Positions 52,137-64,000 of a DNA stretch of 64,000 bases are shown in pieces. A program made the position numbers and the translations under genes. Numbering within the stretch: position 1 is the stretch's first letter; the number at the start of each line of letters is the position of its first letter. Origin of the DNA: Lycium barbarum (taxonomy: Eukaryota > Streptophyta > Magnoliopsida > Solanales > Solanaceae); NCBI RefSeq assembly GCF_019175385.1, contig NC_083337.1:49824938-49888937 (forward strand). The letters are read 5' to 3'. The notes under the pieces were generated by a model, which made no database searches, had not been told where the DNA came from, and was given only the letters and a program-made list of their open reading frames with translations.

Positions 52137-53420
52137 GAATATTTATTCTCTTCTCATGTATAGATATATGCAGTTCAATTTTAATTCTCCTACACAAATT
52201 TATTTCCTCCATACACTTTTACTTGTTCACTTTTGATTTTTTACATTCTTAGGGAAAAAAGTACCAAAAGCTATATAACTAGTACACTTTATTCAATTAT
52301 TTTTATATCCCACATAGACATATGTCATAATACTTAATATTTATTCCCTTTTTATGTATATACGTATGCACTTCAAATTTAATTCTCCGACATATTTATT
52401 TCCTCCGTGCACTTTTACTTGTTCGCTTTTAACTTTTCATGTTCTAGCCGAATATTTATTCTCTTCTCATGTATAGACATATGCAGTTCAATTTTAATTC
52501 TCCTACACAAATTTATTTCCTCCATGCACTTTTACTTATTCACTTTTGGCTTTTTACATTTTTCTATTATATATAAGTCCCTTAAAGGGACGAACACAGC
52601 TTTAAACAGCTGTACCAAAAGCTTCACAGATTGTACCCGCAATGAATGCTTATACCATAAGCTATATAACTTGTACACTTTACCCAACTATTTTCCTATC
52701 TCACGTGGACATTTCTAATATGTCATAGTACTTAATATTTATTCATTTCTCAAGTATAGAAGTATGCACTTCAATTTGAATTCTCCGACACATTTATTTC
52801 CTCCGTGTAGTTTTACTTGTTCACTTTTGACTTTTCACGTTCTTGCCGAGTATTTATTCTCTTTTCATGTATAGGCATATGCAGTTCAATTTTAATTTTC
52901 TTCACAAATTTATTTCCTCCGTGCACTTTTACTTGTTCACTTTTGACTTTTCACGTTCTTTAAGAATTAGTAAATCCCACATGGATGTATGTCATAGTAC
53001 TGAATATTTATTTTCTTCTCATGTATACAGGCATGCACTTCAATTTTAATTCTCCGACACATATTTATTTCCTCCGTGCACTTTTACTTGTTCACTTTTG
53101 ACTTTTCACGTTCTTGCTGAATATTTATTTTCTTATTATGTATACATATATGCACTTCAATTTTAAAGGGACAAACACAGCTTTAAACAGTTGTACCAAA
53201 AGCTTCACAGATTGTACCCGCAATGAATGCTTATACCATAAGCTATATAACTTGTACACTTTACCCAACTATTTTCCTATCTCACGTGGATATTTCTAAT
53301 ATGTCATAATACTTAATATTTATTCTATAGACGTATGCACTTCAATATTAATTTTCCGACACATTTATTTCCTCCGTGCACTTTTACTTGTTTACTCTTG
53401 ACTTTTCGTGTTCTTGAAAA
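52137..53420. repeat. Repeat array, distal part
   Basis: This continues the array at 47970-48661. A 75-bp-scale block (ATTCTCCGACACATTTATTT, then a CACTTTTACTTGTTCACTTTT run) recurs at least seven times, and the GGGACRAACACAGCTTTAAA block occurs at 52588 and 53168. ORFs in it repeat the same peptides and are not genes. Confidence 0.85.
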
Positions 53421-55132
53421 ATATAATATGTGTGTGTCCAAATTACTTGTTCATTTATAAAACCAAAATAAAATTAACCCTTTCTAATAAATTTCTTGAA
53501 AATAGTCTATTCGAGAGAGACTATGACAAATGTCTAAGTGGGATAAAAAAATAGTTGGTTAAAGTGTACACTTTATATAACTTTTGGTACAAATTTGCAT
53601 TGCTATTGTTCGTCCTTTTTTCACGTTTAAAGTATTAAGATTGAAGGAAAACCCATTTTCCTTCTTTGTCAATACTTTACTTATCTTACTCTCCTTTGCG
53701 TTCTTTGATTATTGTTTCTTTACATTTATAAAGTGTATTACTTTATGTTTTCATTTCGGAATTAAAATTTGGTGATTTACGATATAACATATTACATTTC
53801 TAATATGTCATATAATATTTATTCCATAGACGTATGCACTTCAATTTTAATTATCCGACACATTTATTTCCTCATATTTTTTAATTAATTTAATAAAAAT
53901 ATTTTATTGGTTTTGCTTTTAAAAAATCCAATATACAACAATAGTTCTTATGTTTAGATCTGAACAGTTAATTGATTGAGATGAGTATCAACTTTTCGGT
54001 ATACATATAAGATATTAAACAATTTAAAAGAAAAAAATCTAAAATCAAAATATTAATTTTTCCCCACCTTCTTGCTAATTTTCTTTTTCACATTGATGAA
54101 CAACTTTTATTGCCATGATTATGACAAATTTTTAAAAATTATTTACAAAATAAAAACCTTAAAGACATGCTAATTAAAGTGAATAAACATGTTCAGTGCA
54201 CGGGCATATATGGCTAGTTTTAACTAGACATATAAAATTAATCGGTTTAGCTGAATAATCTGCTTCTTAAAAAGTAAATACGCTTTTCTATAAAATATAA
54301 AATTAGTTTCTCACGACACATGTATGCTGAATCATATAGTACATATTTTTAAAAAATAAAATTAATATAATTTAAAAAATTACATAAATAGTTGTACATG
54401 AAAGGATAAAGTATGGGTTTCTACTTAACTCAAACAACATAACATGAATGTGGTGGGTGCAGTGCTAAATAGTTTTTTCCCCCTTTTTTTCATCCGGTGT
54501 CGGATATTCACATAGAGGGGCTGACAATTCGAAATAATTTTGTGTAACTTCCACTAAAGACGAACGTGCTCTTCATCATAGTTTTTTTAATTCCCAAAGC
54601 TCGAATCCCAGACTTCTAATTAGGGTTGGAGGGATTCTATCCATCTCACAACCACCCTTGACGGTAAGCAAAAATAATGTTAACATAGCTTGACATGTCT
54701 TGTTTCGGTTCTCATGGTTAAAGTATTCCCCAAATATAATTACTAAGATACATATTATAGAAGTGTAATATAATTTACCATCCTTTAAGTTTATACCGTT
54801 GTAACATTTAAATTTTTCTTTTAGGTTTAATATTATATGTTCCTGTTATTTTAAAACTATGCTTGTAAGCTTACTTTCCGCAATTAACTCGCTACATTTT
54901 TCACACATGTTGTTGGTAATATACTGAATTTTTTTCTATCTATCATAAACATTAAGTAAGATTTTTATAATTAAATTACAGTCTTGAACATTAAAACTGC
55001 AGTTATTTACTGAAAGTTTCTATTGTCTATACATGTTGTCGGTAATATACTGAATTTTTTTCTGTCCTTGTATCATAAACATTAAGTAAGATTTTTATAA
55101 TTAAATTACAGTGTTGAATATTAAAACTTGAT
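53421..55132. other. AT-rich intergenic DNA
   Basis: No gene was recognised. A roughly 95-bp direct repeat around GGTAATATACTGAATTTTTT is present at about 54905-54998 and 55031-55128, just before the next retroelement. Confidence 0.5.
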
Positions 55133-55815
55133 AGTTTCAAGTGCATTCGTGTTTTGATGATTGTCAAACTATTTCAGAACCAGATAGAGACCTGGTCTGT
55201 AAGCTGCTCTCTGTACGCCTTGCACTGTCGGCTGAGACAACTGTAAAGCCGAGCCACTTGCTGCACAAACGTACAACAGTGAGCTGGCCCATGCTTTAGG
55301 TCAAAATTGAAGAGTGGTCTCTTTTCACCCCACATGCTCCCACTATATATATACAACATGATGGCAACATATTGAGTAGACTTGAAAAACCTAATCCAAA
55401 TTGTGCAAAATCTGTTGACGCCTAGTTTCTCAAGATCTCTCAAGAACAAAGTCATCTACAGGCTGAAGAACCTGATCCAGACACAAGATATATCTATGTT
55501 CTTTAAGTTGTTGTATGTTGTTGTTCGTTTGTGCTTTAACTTGTAAACCTACTCTTCTCTTATAAGAAGTTGTTGTAGGTATTTCAAATTCTTAGTAGTT
55601 GTTAGGCAGTTTACCTTTCAATCTATTAAGTGGTACCCTTGGCTAGTGTGTAGTCTAAGGTGTATTAGTTGGGTTTGGCGTAGTCAACCTTAGTGTCCTT
55701 GGCTAGAGTTAGTCAAGTGTAGGTGTTTGCAATCGGTGTATTGCAACTATTGAGGGACTATATGAGTTAGTTCATAGGTTGCTACTACTGTAAGGGTTGA
55801 GGGATTATGGGAGTG

Positions 55816-58800
55816 TCACGACCCAACCCCGTGGGCCGTGACTAGTGCCCGAGATGGACACCCATACACGCTTACCTACCAAATCAGCATATCAATGACT
55901 TATCCGTGTCCATCATATATTAATTATTACAGATATTAAGGGCAGATGTTATCTTAAGCGGTCGCATATGTCAAACACATCATACAGGAGCCACCAGGGC
56001 TGTCGTAGAACATATTGTCCAAAGCATATACATAAGCATATATACATGCAAGCCGTTGAGGCTGTCATAGCAAATAGGACTGCTTAGATGCAAATCACAG
56101 ACGTAACTGAACAATAGCGACCCATGACCCACACATATGTCTACATGCCTCTAATAAACACAACAGAATCATATGACGGGACAGGGCCCCACCGTACCCC
56201 TGAATATACACATACATATATATAACGGAAGAGTCTGTACCAAAATATGGGCTCCAGAACAAGGGAGCACTCCAAAGCAGCAGAACAGATAGCCTAAGCT
56301 GTCGGGTCACTCACACGAACGTCTGTACCTGCAGGCATGAAACGCATCCCACGAAGAAGAGGGGGTCAGTACGGAAAATGTACCGAGTATGTAAGGCATG
56401 AAGTACAGTACAGGGGATCATAGCCAAAAATAGAAACTCTCCAGAACCAGTATGACTGTGTAAAATCATCAATACGTTTCCTTTATGTAATGAAGTAGTA
56501 TATTTCAAATTATGAATCATACCCATATACATATATATACATATATATAACGTGTCCCGGCCCTTTAGTGAGGGACTCGGTGAATAAGGTCATGCATATC
56601 AACATCATATACCATATGTTCATATAACGTGTCCCGGCCCTTTAATGAGGGACTCGGTGGATGGAATCATGTATGTCAACATCATGTATCATGTATACAT
56701 ATAACGTGTCCCGGCCCTTTATTAAGGGACTCGATGGATAGAATCATGCATAGCAGAGTCATATACCATATATACATAACGTGTCCCGGCCCTCTATTGC
56801 GGGTCTCGGTGGATAAAGTCATTATTTGCCATCCTAGCTGCCATCCCCATGTCATCATATCATCATATACATATACATATACATATAACGTGTCCCGGCC
56901 CACAAGTGAGAGTGACTCAGTGAATAATGCAGTGGAGTACGCACGAGAACATGTCCTGGCCCGGGCTTAGTGAAATCCAAACTGAGGCTTGCACGAACAG
57001 AATAATGCGAAACCATATGCACGTAAATCAAGACTCGATAGACAAGTATACTTACCGACTCCAGAAGGCTCAGAAACAAGTTTCGGGTCAATCCGACTTA
57101 GTATGAGAAAGTTATGGACGTTTGAAGTACAGAACCTTCTACGAGCATTTCAGAAGCCATTTTTGGAAAATCGAAGCAATACTCATATCAAGTATCTTTC
57201 GGATATCGTATAGATCAAATCAAATATAACTTTTAGAATCATATGCACATATCAAAGTATATCAAGGACTCGATGGAATAGTCGGACGTGCTAGCATTTG
57301 AAAAATCAAGACTCGAGTCATATCGATTATCTTTCGAATACCATTCGGAAACATATCAAATAGACCTTCGGACATCATAAATACGCATCAAAATCATATG
57401 AAGTAGCTTATGGAAATCAAGGACATTAGTCATCCTAGTGGCTCTAAGAATAAGAATTATTTTGCAATCATACATATACGTCATTTGTTCGCTTCATAGA
57501 GATCATGCCAAAAGAAAGAAAGGTAAGCCTTACATACCTTGCCCGCTTCTTTAGCTAATCCAACTTAGGTCTTGGCCTTTCCAAAATCTATAACAATGTT
57601 AGTGAATGACAAACATTAGCTATAGATATCCAAGAATCTCATCCTTAACTATCACTTTGTCTACAGAAATTTCGGCAGCATTTCCCCTGTAAATACTACC
57701 ATCCCCGAGAATCCAACTCGGCTATATCATCAACAACAAATCCGAGAATTTAACTCGGCCAAAATATCAACAACAGTACCAACAATTATTCTAACAATAT
57801 CCACAATCGATTCAAAACGCATACTAACATTAGCAACTTCTTTCTACAAACTTCAACGGCGTTTCATTTACGTTCAATTCACAATTGCTTACATATTTAA
57901 GTACTAATCTGCAACCATTTAAACAATGTTCAAAAATACTTCAACCAATCCGCACAATATTCACAATAATCCAACTAATATGCCATTCCACCCGAAACTT
58001 CCCAAATGCAATAACAACAACAACAACACATTTTCTCCTTTCAACTTCATGAATTATACTAACAATTCACACATTAACATCATTACCTTCCATAAATACA
58101 AAAGGTGACATTAAAATCACATTAGCTTCTAAAACAACTCTCCAACACTTACAACTTCAACTAAAATCATTAAACTTTCATTTCCATCATAGATTCCATT
58201 ACAACAACAACCAAAATACTTAAGAAAAATTGATTCATTCTCTTCCATACTATACCACAACCACACGGCCACAACACATAGTCCATATTTTCATGAATTT
58301 CACTCATTTCTACACACTACAACATACACAACCATCCATAACATATAAAACAAGGTTAAATTCTTACCTTATCCACTTATCTTCTTTCTTGCCTAAAGTT
58401 GCTCCTTGCAAGAATAGATGTTTTTCTTGCTCCAATAATTATACCACGTTAAAGAGGACCCTTGAATTAGTAGGAATACTAGAAGAAAATATTTTTTGAT
58501 CAAGATTTCTAGGAGTCAATTTTTGATGGTCATGGCCGAATGGCCCTTTGGTTCTCTCCAAGGTTCTTGAAATTTCTAAGTATGGGAAATGATGATGAAT
58601 TAGTCATCTTTTTAGTTGCATATATTAACTCCCATGTGGGCTTGGCCCATGTATCTTGGCCGACCACCTTGGCCATTCATTAAGCCCATTTTTTTTTTGT
58701 ATCTAGTCTTGTAATTTATGAAAAATAATTTTCCAAATTCCGAATTTGCCCTTAGCCTTCCTCCATATTTCCAGGAGTCATCTTACGTATTTTCCTTTTT

Positions 58801-58941
58801 ACCCCTATCCTTTCTTAATATTTCCACATCAAAATTTTCATAAGCAACTTGTGTGCTAAACAAAATTAAAATATAACCTTGTCCTTAACTTCCCGCGATT
58901 ATCTTGAATTTTTCCGAATGTACAAAATGCGGGATATAACA
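55816..58941 (-). mobile_element. Solo LTR 3 (3.13 kb, minus strand), target duplication GGGAG
   Basis: On the minus strand it starts TGTTATATCCCGC at 58941 and ends GTCGTGACA at 55816. Perfect 5-bp duplications GGGAG flank it (55811-55815 and 58942-58946). It contains five to six hairpin-forming minisatellite units (56540-56960), the hairpin CAGTAC...GTACCG at 56367-56385, a CAGAAATTTCGG site at 57664 and a donor-like AAG|GTAAGA on the minus strand at about 58367. No coding region was found. Confidence 0.95.
56540..56970 (-). repeat. GC-rich minisatellite in solo LTR 3
   Basis: Units of about 75 bp carry GTGTCCCGGCCC, a 6-10 bp spacer and GGGACTCGGTG (near 56550, 56627, 56706, 56780 and 56890), separated by CAT/ATA-rich text. 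Each unit can pair GTCCC with GGGAC. A matching array is in solo LTR 4 (61560-61990). Confidence 0.85.
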
Positions 58942-59661
58942 GGGAGTTAGTTCCTAGCTTATAATAGGTTGTAATATGAAATTGCTCGTGTAATGGAGTT
59001 GAAATCCTACTGGGGTAGGTCGTGGTTTTTAATTCCTTGAGCAAGGAGTTTTCCATGGTAACATCCTGTGTCCTTTACATACTGCACTGCATAAGCGAAC
59101 TGGTAGACAACCAGGTCTCATATACTGTTTGGTGGACACATATCTTGTATCAATTAGTATCAGACTAGGTGCTTTATAAAAATGTTAACACCTAGAAAGA
59201 ATCTGAAAAATGGTAGCCCCACATAGAAGAAGGAATGTCAAAGTAAAAGGCTCTATTCTCTCTCCTCCCATGCAAACCCTAGTTTGAAAACCCTAAAATT
59301 TCTATGGCCACTCCGGCCACTGGCCAGCCGCCACCTCTAGTGGTTAGTCAGCCTCTCTCTCTCTTCATGACTTCCCTCCTCTCTCTATGTCCAGCAATCC
59401 TCAATATCCAAAACCAGCAACTATTACGAACAATAAACCAAAATATCTCCATACGCTTATGCATGAAACTGTTGAAACTCCCATGAAGACGTGTGAACCC
59501 ATCCCTATGAAGAAGGTGGAGATTATAGATGGTAAACACGTTATTAGATGGTCCTCCTCTGAAGTCTTACGAATGGAGACGATTGAAAACCTACAAAATG
59601 CCATAATTGGTAAGTTTTCTTATGGATGGCCCGAGTTAGATGAACTGAGAACTATTATACC

Positions 59662-62619
59662 TGTTATAGCCCGCATTTTGTACGTTCGGATATTTCGAGA
59701 TAGTCGTGGTAAGTTAAGGGCAAGACCATTTTCAAAAATTATTTTAATGTACAAGTTGTTATGAATATTATTTATGAATATTATTAGTATGGAAATATTG
59801 AGAAAGGATAAGGGCAAAAAGGGAAATTCGCAAAGTGGCTTATGGTAATATTCTGAAAGGCTAGGGGCAAAATGGGAAATTCACAAAGTGTTCAAGAAAA
59901 TTCTTGAAGGACCACTTGTGGCCGTGTGGTGTGGGAGTGGACCCCACCCAAGGCTTGGTCAATAATTATATATATGGACCAAATGCTTACAAGGCAAGAC
60001 AAATTATTCGTGAAGTTTCAAGAAGAAAACTTGAAGAAAAAAATATAGGGCCATTCGGCCATGGCTTCCAAAAATGGTGCCATAGAAATTGATCAAGAAA
60101 AATTGTTTTCTTCTAGTATTTCCACCAAATGGAAGGCCCTCTTTAACGTGGAGTGGTTGTTGGAGCAAGCAAAACATGTATTGGTGCAATTTGGGACCTT
60201 GGCCGAGGAAGAAGACAAGTGAAGAAAAAGGTAAGGTTTAATCTTCTCTTTCATATGTTATGGGTGATTTTTGCATGTTGTAGTATGTAGGAATGAATGA
60301 AATTCATGAAATATGGGAGTATCGGTTGTAGCCGTGTATATGTGTGTTGTGTAGAAATAATGAGCCAATTATTTTATCTAGTGTTTTGGTTGTTGTCGTC
60401 GTAGATTCTATGGTGAAAATGAGAGATTAATAATTCAATTGAAGTTGAAATTGTTGTGGCCGTGTGGTGTGAAGCTTGGCCGTGTATATGTCATGTGGTG
60501 TAGGAATGATGAACTAATTTTTATTTAGTATTATGACTGTTATAGAAGTGGATTCCATGATGAGAATGAAGGTTTGATGGATTGAAATGAATTTGTAATC
60601 GTTATGGGATTGTTGAAGAAGATAATGTGATACTAGTATGGTTCCTTACATTTGTATGAATGTTATTGCTAAAGTATAGATTGTTGGTGTAGTTTATGAA
60701 TTTGGAAGAAAGGAAATGTGATTGTTGATATTGTTGTTGATAATTTGGCCGAGTTGGATTCTCGGATTGTGAATTGATAATTTGGCCGAGTTAGATTCTC
60801 GGGGATGGTGTATTTACAGGGGAGATGCTGCCGAAATTTCGGTAGATCATAAGTGAATTTATTTGGAAAGATTAAGACAAGTGTGTGTGACGATGAATCT
60901 AATGATTATGTAAATCTTCTTGAATGTAGACTAGCGATAATGAGCTTGGACAATTAAGCGTAGCTAATAGGACGTGGAACAGGTATGTAAGGCTTACCCT
61001 TTCTTTCTTTTGGCATGTCCTAGAGCTCAGTAAGGTATGACATGACACACACCTTGGGGTAACTCTACTCTTTGATTCCGAGCTTGGTTATGATGCTTAT
61101 TCTATTTTGTCATGAGCATGTTTCATATGGTCGAGTCTATTGTATGATTAATAAATGAATAAGCTACATCATATGGTTTTGATATGTATCCATGATTCCG
61201 AAGCTCCGTTTGATATGTTTCCGAGTTTGTCTATGATTTTTATTCACTTTTGATATGAGTACGCTCGATATAGTTGAGCTTATTATATGATTGAATAACG
61301 AGATGAGCATAAAGAATTCTGTTTCTAAATGAGTTCTGTAAGTTTTAATGTCCCTAACTTTCGTAAAAGATCTTGGATTTGCTTTGAAACGTGTAAAAGT
61401 TCTGTAGTAAAAATGTCCGTAACTTTCTCATACTAAACCGGATTGACTTGAAACGTGTTTATGATCCTTCAAATGTCGGTAAGGGTATGTCTCTATCGAG
61501 TCTTGATTTATGTGCATATGGTTTCGCACTGCTCTGTTCGTGCAAGTCTCAGTGTGTCCTTCACTGCGTCCCGGGCCAGGGTATGTTCTCGTGCGTACTT
61601 CTCTGCATTGTTCACCGCGTCCCTCTCACTTGCGGGCCGGGGCATGTTATACATGATATGATGACATTATGATATGATGACGGGGTGGTGGCCAGGATGG
61701 CATATGATGACTCTATTCACCGCGTCCCGCAAAAGAGGGTCGGGGCACGTTACATGCATATATGATACATGACATTGGCATACATGATTCCATTCACTGC
61801 GTCCCTCAAGGGAGGGCCGGTGCACGTTATATGCAAACATGATACATGATGATGACATACATGATTTCATTCACCGCGTCCCTCAATAGAAGGCCGGGGC
61901 ACGTTATATGCATATATGATATATGGTGATGACATGCATGAATTTACTCACCGCGTCCCTCAATGGAGGGCCGGGGCACGTTATATGATATATGATATAT
62001 GATGATGGCATACATGATTTTCATTTATGATTTATGATGACATACATGATTTTCGTTTGAAAAGGCAAGTGTTTTGATGTTTTGAAAGGTCATATCTGAT
62101 TCTGGTAAATCTCTGTTTCAGCTATGATTCTCTTTTCCGTAGTCCTGCCTTACATGCTCATTACATACTCCGTACTGACCCCCTTTTCTTCGGGGGCTGC
62201 GTTTCATGCCACACAGGTACACCCAGATGAGTAAAGGACATTGCTAGAAGATGTTTCAGCTGGATTGGCGAGCTCCACTTCTCTCCGAAGTGTTGCCGAG
62301 TCGGAATTTGTATGTTATGATTTCTGGATTTATGTTAGAGACTTTGCAGACAGAGTCGTGGGTATAGAATGTCAGTTTTGTAAGCGGCTCCATCAGCCGA
62401 TCTGTCACTCTGTGTTATGTGATAAATTTCATATGATTACAGATTTTGTTTGATTTGACAATAACGAAAAGAATATTTCTGAAAGCTTTATTATGTATTT
62501 CATCCTCATTTGATTTAAGAGTCCAAAGAGATTATGTATGTAATAAGAGTCAGATGGTTCGCTCGGCCCTAAGTAAGGGTCGGGTGCCCATCACACCCTA
62601 GTAAGATTAGGGTGTGACA
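59662..62619 (+). mobile_element. Solo LTR 4 (2.96 kb), target duplication ATACC
   Basis: It starts TGTTATAGCCCGC, ends GGTGTGACA and has perfect 5-bp duplications ATACC (59657-59661 and 62620-62624). A TATA-like TATATATGG is near 59970, a donor-like AAAAG|GTAAGG is at 60230/60231, the palindrome CCGAAATTTCGG is at 60831-60842, a GGTATGTAAGG block is at 60982, and a degenerate hairpin (ATTACATACTCCGTACTG) is at 62160-62177. It has no coding domains and disrupts a LINE ORF1. Confidence 0.94.
61560..61990 (+). repeat. GC-rich hairpin minisatellite in solo LTR 4
   Basis: Six units carry CGCGTCCCTC, a short spacer, then GAGGGCCGGGGCACGTT (near 61567, 61617, 61719, 61799, 61875 and 61950). Each can form a CCCTC/GAGGG stem. 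They alternate with ATGATACATGATGA-type AT-rich text, giving periods of about 76-80 bp in the last four. Confidence 0.85.
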
Positions 62620-64000
62620 ATACCTCAACAGTGTAGTGCAAAGGGCAACTATCGTGTAGGTTTCTTGAGAGATAGACATATATGAATAAGATGTGATTTA
62701 AGAGAAGATTTTGTTACTATCTCATCAAAAAGTGTTTTTTGGTTGAAATCAAAGGATTGTCACTCTTATCAAATGAGACCTTTGATTTATGATTCTAAGT
62801 TTAGTATTGAAAAGGAGACTTCAATTGTTATGGCTTGGATCTCGTTTCCAAACCTTCTTTCTACCTTTTTTGTCAAGGAATCTTTATTTACATTAGCTTC
62901 AGCCGTGGGCTAACCAATCCAACTTGATAGTAAACTAGGCCAAATAGTGCAAGAGTGAAAGTGCAAGTAGATTTGCTTGCACATTTGCCTAAGTCTGTGT
63001 GGATGGAGATTGAAGATGATGTTACAAAGGATATCAGGCCTATTCAAGTTAATATTCAGTATGACTATCTACCAAAGTATTGCACAAAGTGTTTGCTGCA
63101 AAGTCATTCAAACGATGATAGTTAGGTGCTTCATCCAGAACTGCTACAAAATGAAGTGGAAGAGAAAGAAGAAGTGGTTCAAAACAATGGAAAGGCTATA
63201 GTTTTAGCAGAGGAACCTAGAACAAGCAAACAAGGGCACTTCCAACAAAGAAGATATAAAGGTTATAGGGGGTGGAAACAGCCAATGCAACAATATCTAC
63301 CAAAAGTTTTATCTAGTGGTACTGTGGTAACATATCCTGGAAATAAAGGACAGAACAAGAACAAAGTGATTCCAACTGGGAAGGAAGATAGAAACAAAGA
63401 TATTACTGTGTCAAACAAATTTAAGTTCTTGAACCAAGGAGTTGATGATACTGAAGTTAGTAAGTTGAACAAGGGCAATAAAAGTACTGTGGAGGATGTG
63501 GTAGCAGATGATGTTTCTGTAGAGCAAAGGGTTGCAGTTGCAATTGTTGATGATATGAAGGATCATAGTCAAGTTAATATTGTGCATGATGGTGTAGAAG
63601 CTGCAATTTGGTCTCAGAATAAAGACCAGGCTAAGAATAGGATCATATCTCTGAAAGAGGGTGAAATTGATGATAATAAAGTTGATAAGGTGGATGGCAA
63701 AGCAGAATTTCAGGAGAGTATTGTGGATTATGATTCAAAAGAGGCTCATGACTATAAAAAATAGGAGAACAATGAGGATAACATTGGGGTGGTGGAATTC
63801 ACTGAGCAACAAGAGATGGAGTTAATATATGATGATGTGCATGAGTCTACTGTGGTACATGGAAGTATTGATGAAGATCCTGATGTTGTAGAAGGAGTAT
63901 CTGAACCCATAGACCAATATAGGGGAAAAGATAAAGTTGATCAGAATAAAGGTGTTTTGGAAGTGTTGCATGACCTTGGTGATGGGGTGTATAATTTGGT

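Larger units (their letters stand above)
55133..59160 (+). mobile_element. copia-type LTR and leader, split by solo LTR 3
   Basis: From 55133 (TTGATAGTTTCAAGTGC) the text resembles the LTR of a Solanaceae copia-type element. It resumes at 58942 after the inserted solo LTR, passes GGGGTAGGTCGTGG and GAGCAAGGAGTTTTCC, and ends near 59150 before a degenerate PBS (TAGTATCAGACTAGGTGC). Without the insertion it is about 0.9 kb. No copia coding sequence follows; LINE sequence takes over by about 59230. Confidence 0.55.
59220..64000 (+). pseudogene. L1-type LINE ORF1 (DUF4283-like), split and decayed, open at window end
   Basis: The 5' leader starts near 59220 and a candidate ATG is at 59304. A frameshift near 59385 moves the frame to one encoding a plant LINE ORF1: VRWSS-like, then KFSYGWPELDEL, the DUF4283 type found in Solanaceae. 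Solo LTR 4 interrupts it at 59662, and the text resumes at 62625 (QCSAKGNYRVGFLRDRHI-like). Several stops and frame changes follow up to 63000. A CCHC knuckle is visible at 63081-63122 (CTKCLLQSHSNDDS, with the last Cys changed to Ser), followed by a TAG. After it a long Lys/Asp/Val-rich tail is open from 63126, broken only by a TAG at 63762, and continues past 64000. ORF2 (endonuclease and RT) would lie outside the window. Confidence 0.82.

Noticed and set aside
47970..53420. A CRISPR-like array
   Set aside because: The repeats are long, diverged and irregularly spaced in plant nuclear DNA, with no cas genes.

Overview
The window is nuclear DNA from a flowering plant, most likely a member of the Solanaceae. 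Three things point there: an intact multi-exon plant GCN5/HAG1 histone acetyltransferase gene, a TS-type Solanaceae SINE in one of its introns, and dense Ty3/gypsy chromovirus (Tekay/Del-like), Ty1/copia and L1-type LINE sequence. I cannot fix the genus. No tRNA, rRNA or CRISPR feature was recognised.

Layout. 1-16507 is a pile-up of gypsy elements. A minus-strand LTR piece (1-935) and a minus-strand gag scrap (936-1298) are followed by element 1 (5' LTR 1299-3739, PBS, decayed gag-pol 3950-8790, G-rich PPT, 3' LTR stump from 8973). A fragment of a different LTR family (about 9240-9644) comes next, then element 2 (gag-pol without its 5' end, 9645-13810, and a complete 3' LTR 14015-16507). 16508-19036 is unexplained pyrimidine-rich DNA. 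19037-25817 is the 5' half of a minus-strand gypsy-like element: a gag that lacks its core, a perfect 12-nt PBS match and a 2.55-kb LTR. That LTR is split by a 3.18-kb solo LTR (21004-24184). 25818-27000 holds an LTR end and an RNase H scrap.

28499-47864 (minus strand) is the only evident host gene. It is a 13-exon GCN5 gene whose predicted 532-residue product has an acidic N-terminus, a GNAT acetyltransferase domain and a C-terminal bromodomain. All splice junctions can be read and keep the frame; the last intron uses a GC-AG pair. Its larger introns carry transposable elements: a Stowaway-like MITE, a LINE, a palindrome-rich MITE with a SINE inside it, a copia element with a LINE inside it, a second copia element and a copia 3' end. 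The TATA-like box nearest the start codon abuts the first unit of a local repeat array.

47970-53400 is that AT-rich repeat array, split by a 3.48-kb solo LTR (48662-52136). 55133-59160 looks like a copia-type LTR and leader, split by a minus-strand solo LTR (55816-58941). 59220-64000 is the 5' part of an L1-type LINE ORF1 (DUF4283-like), split by a fourth solo LTR (59662-62619). All four solo LTRs have perfect 5-bp target duplications and no internal region.

The most interesting signals lie in the non-coding LTR architecture. Three independent LTRs carry paired ACGGNCCGT inverted motifs exactly 19 bp apart, in units repeated every 92-105 bp just upstream of the TATA-like box. All seven well-preserved LTRs carry a splice-donor-like site after the presumed start, and a good acceptor lies just before the gag ATG of element 1. 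They also share a CAGTAC...GTACTG hairpin and a GTCGTGACA-type end although their 5' halves differ.
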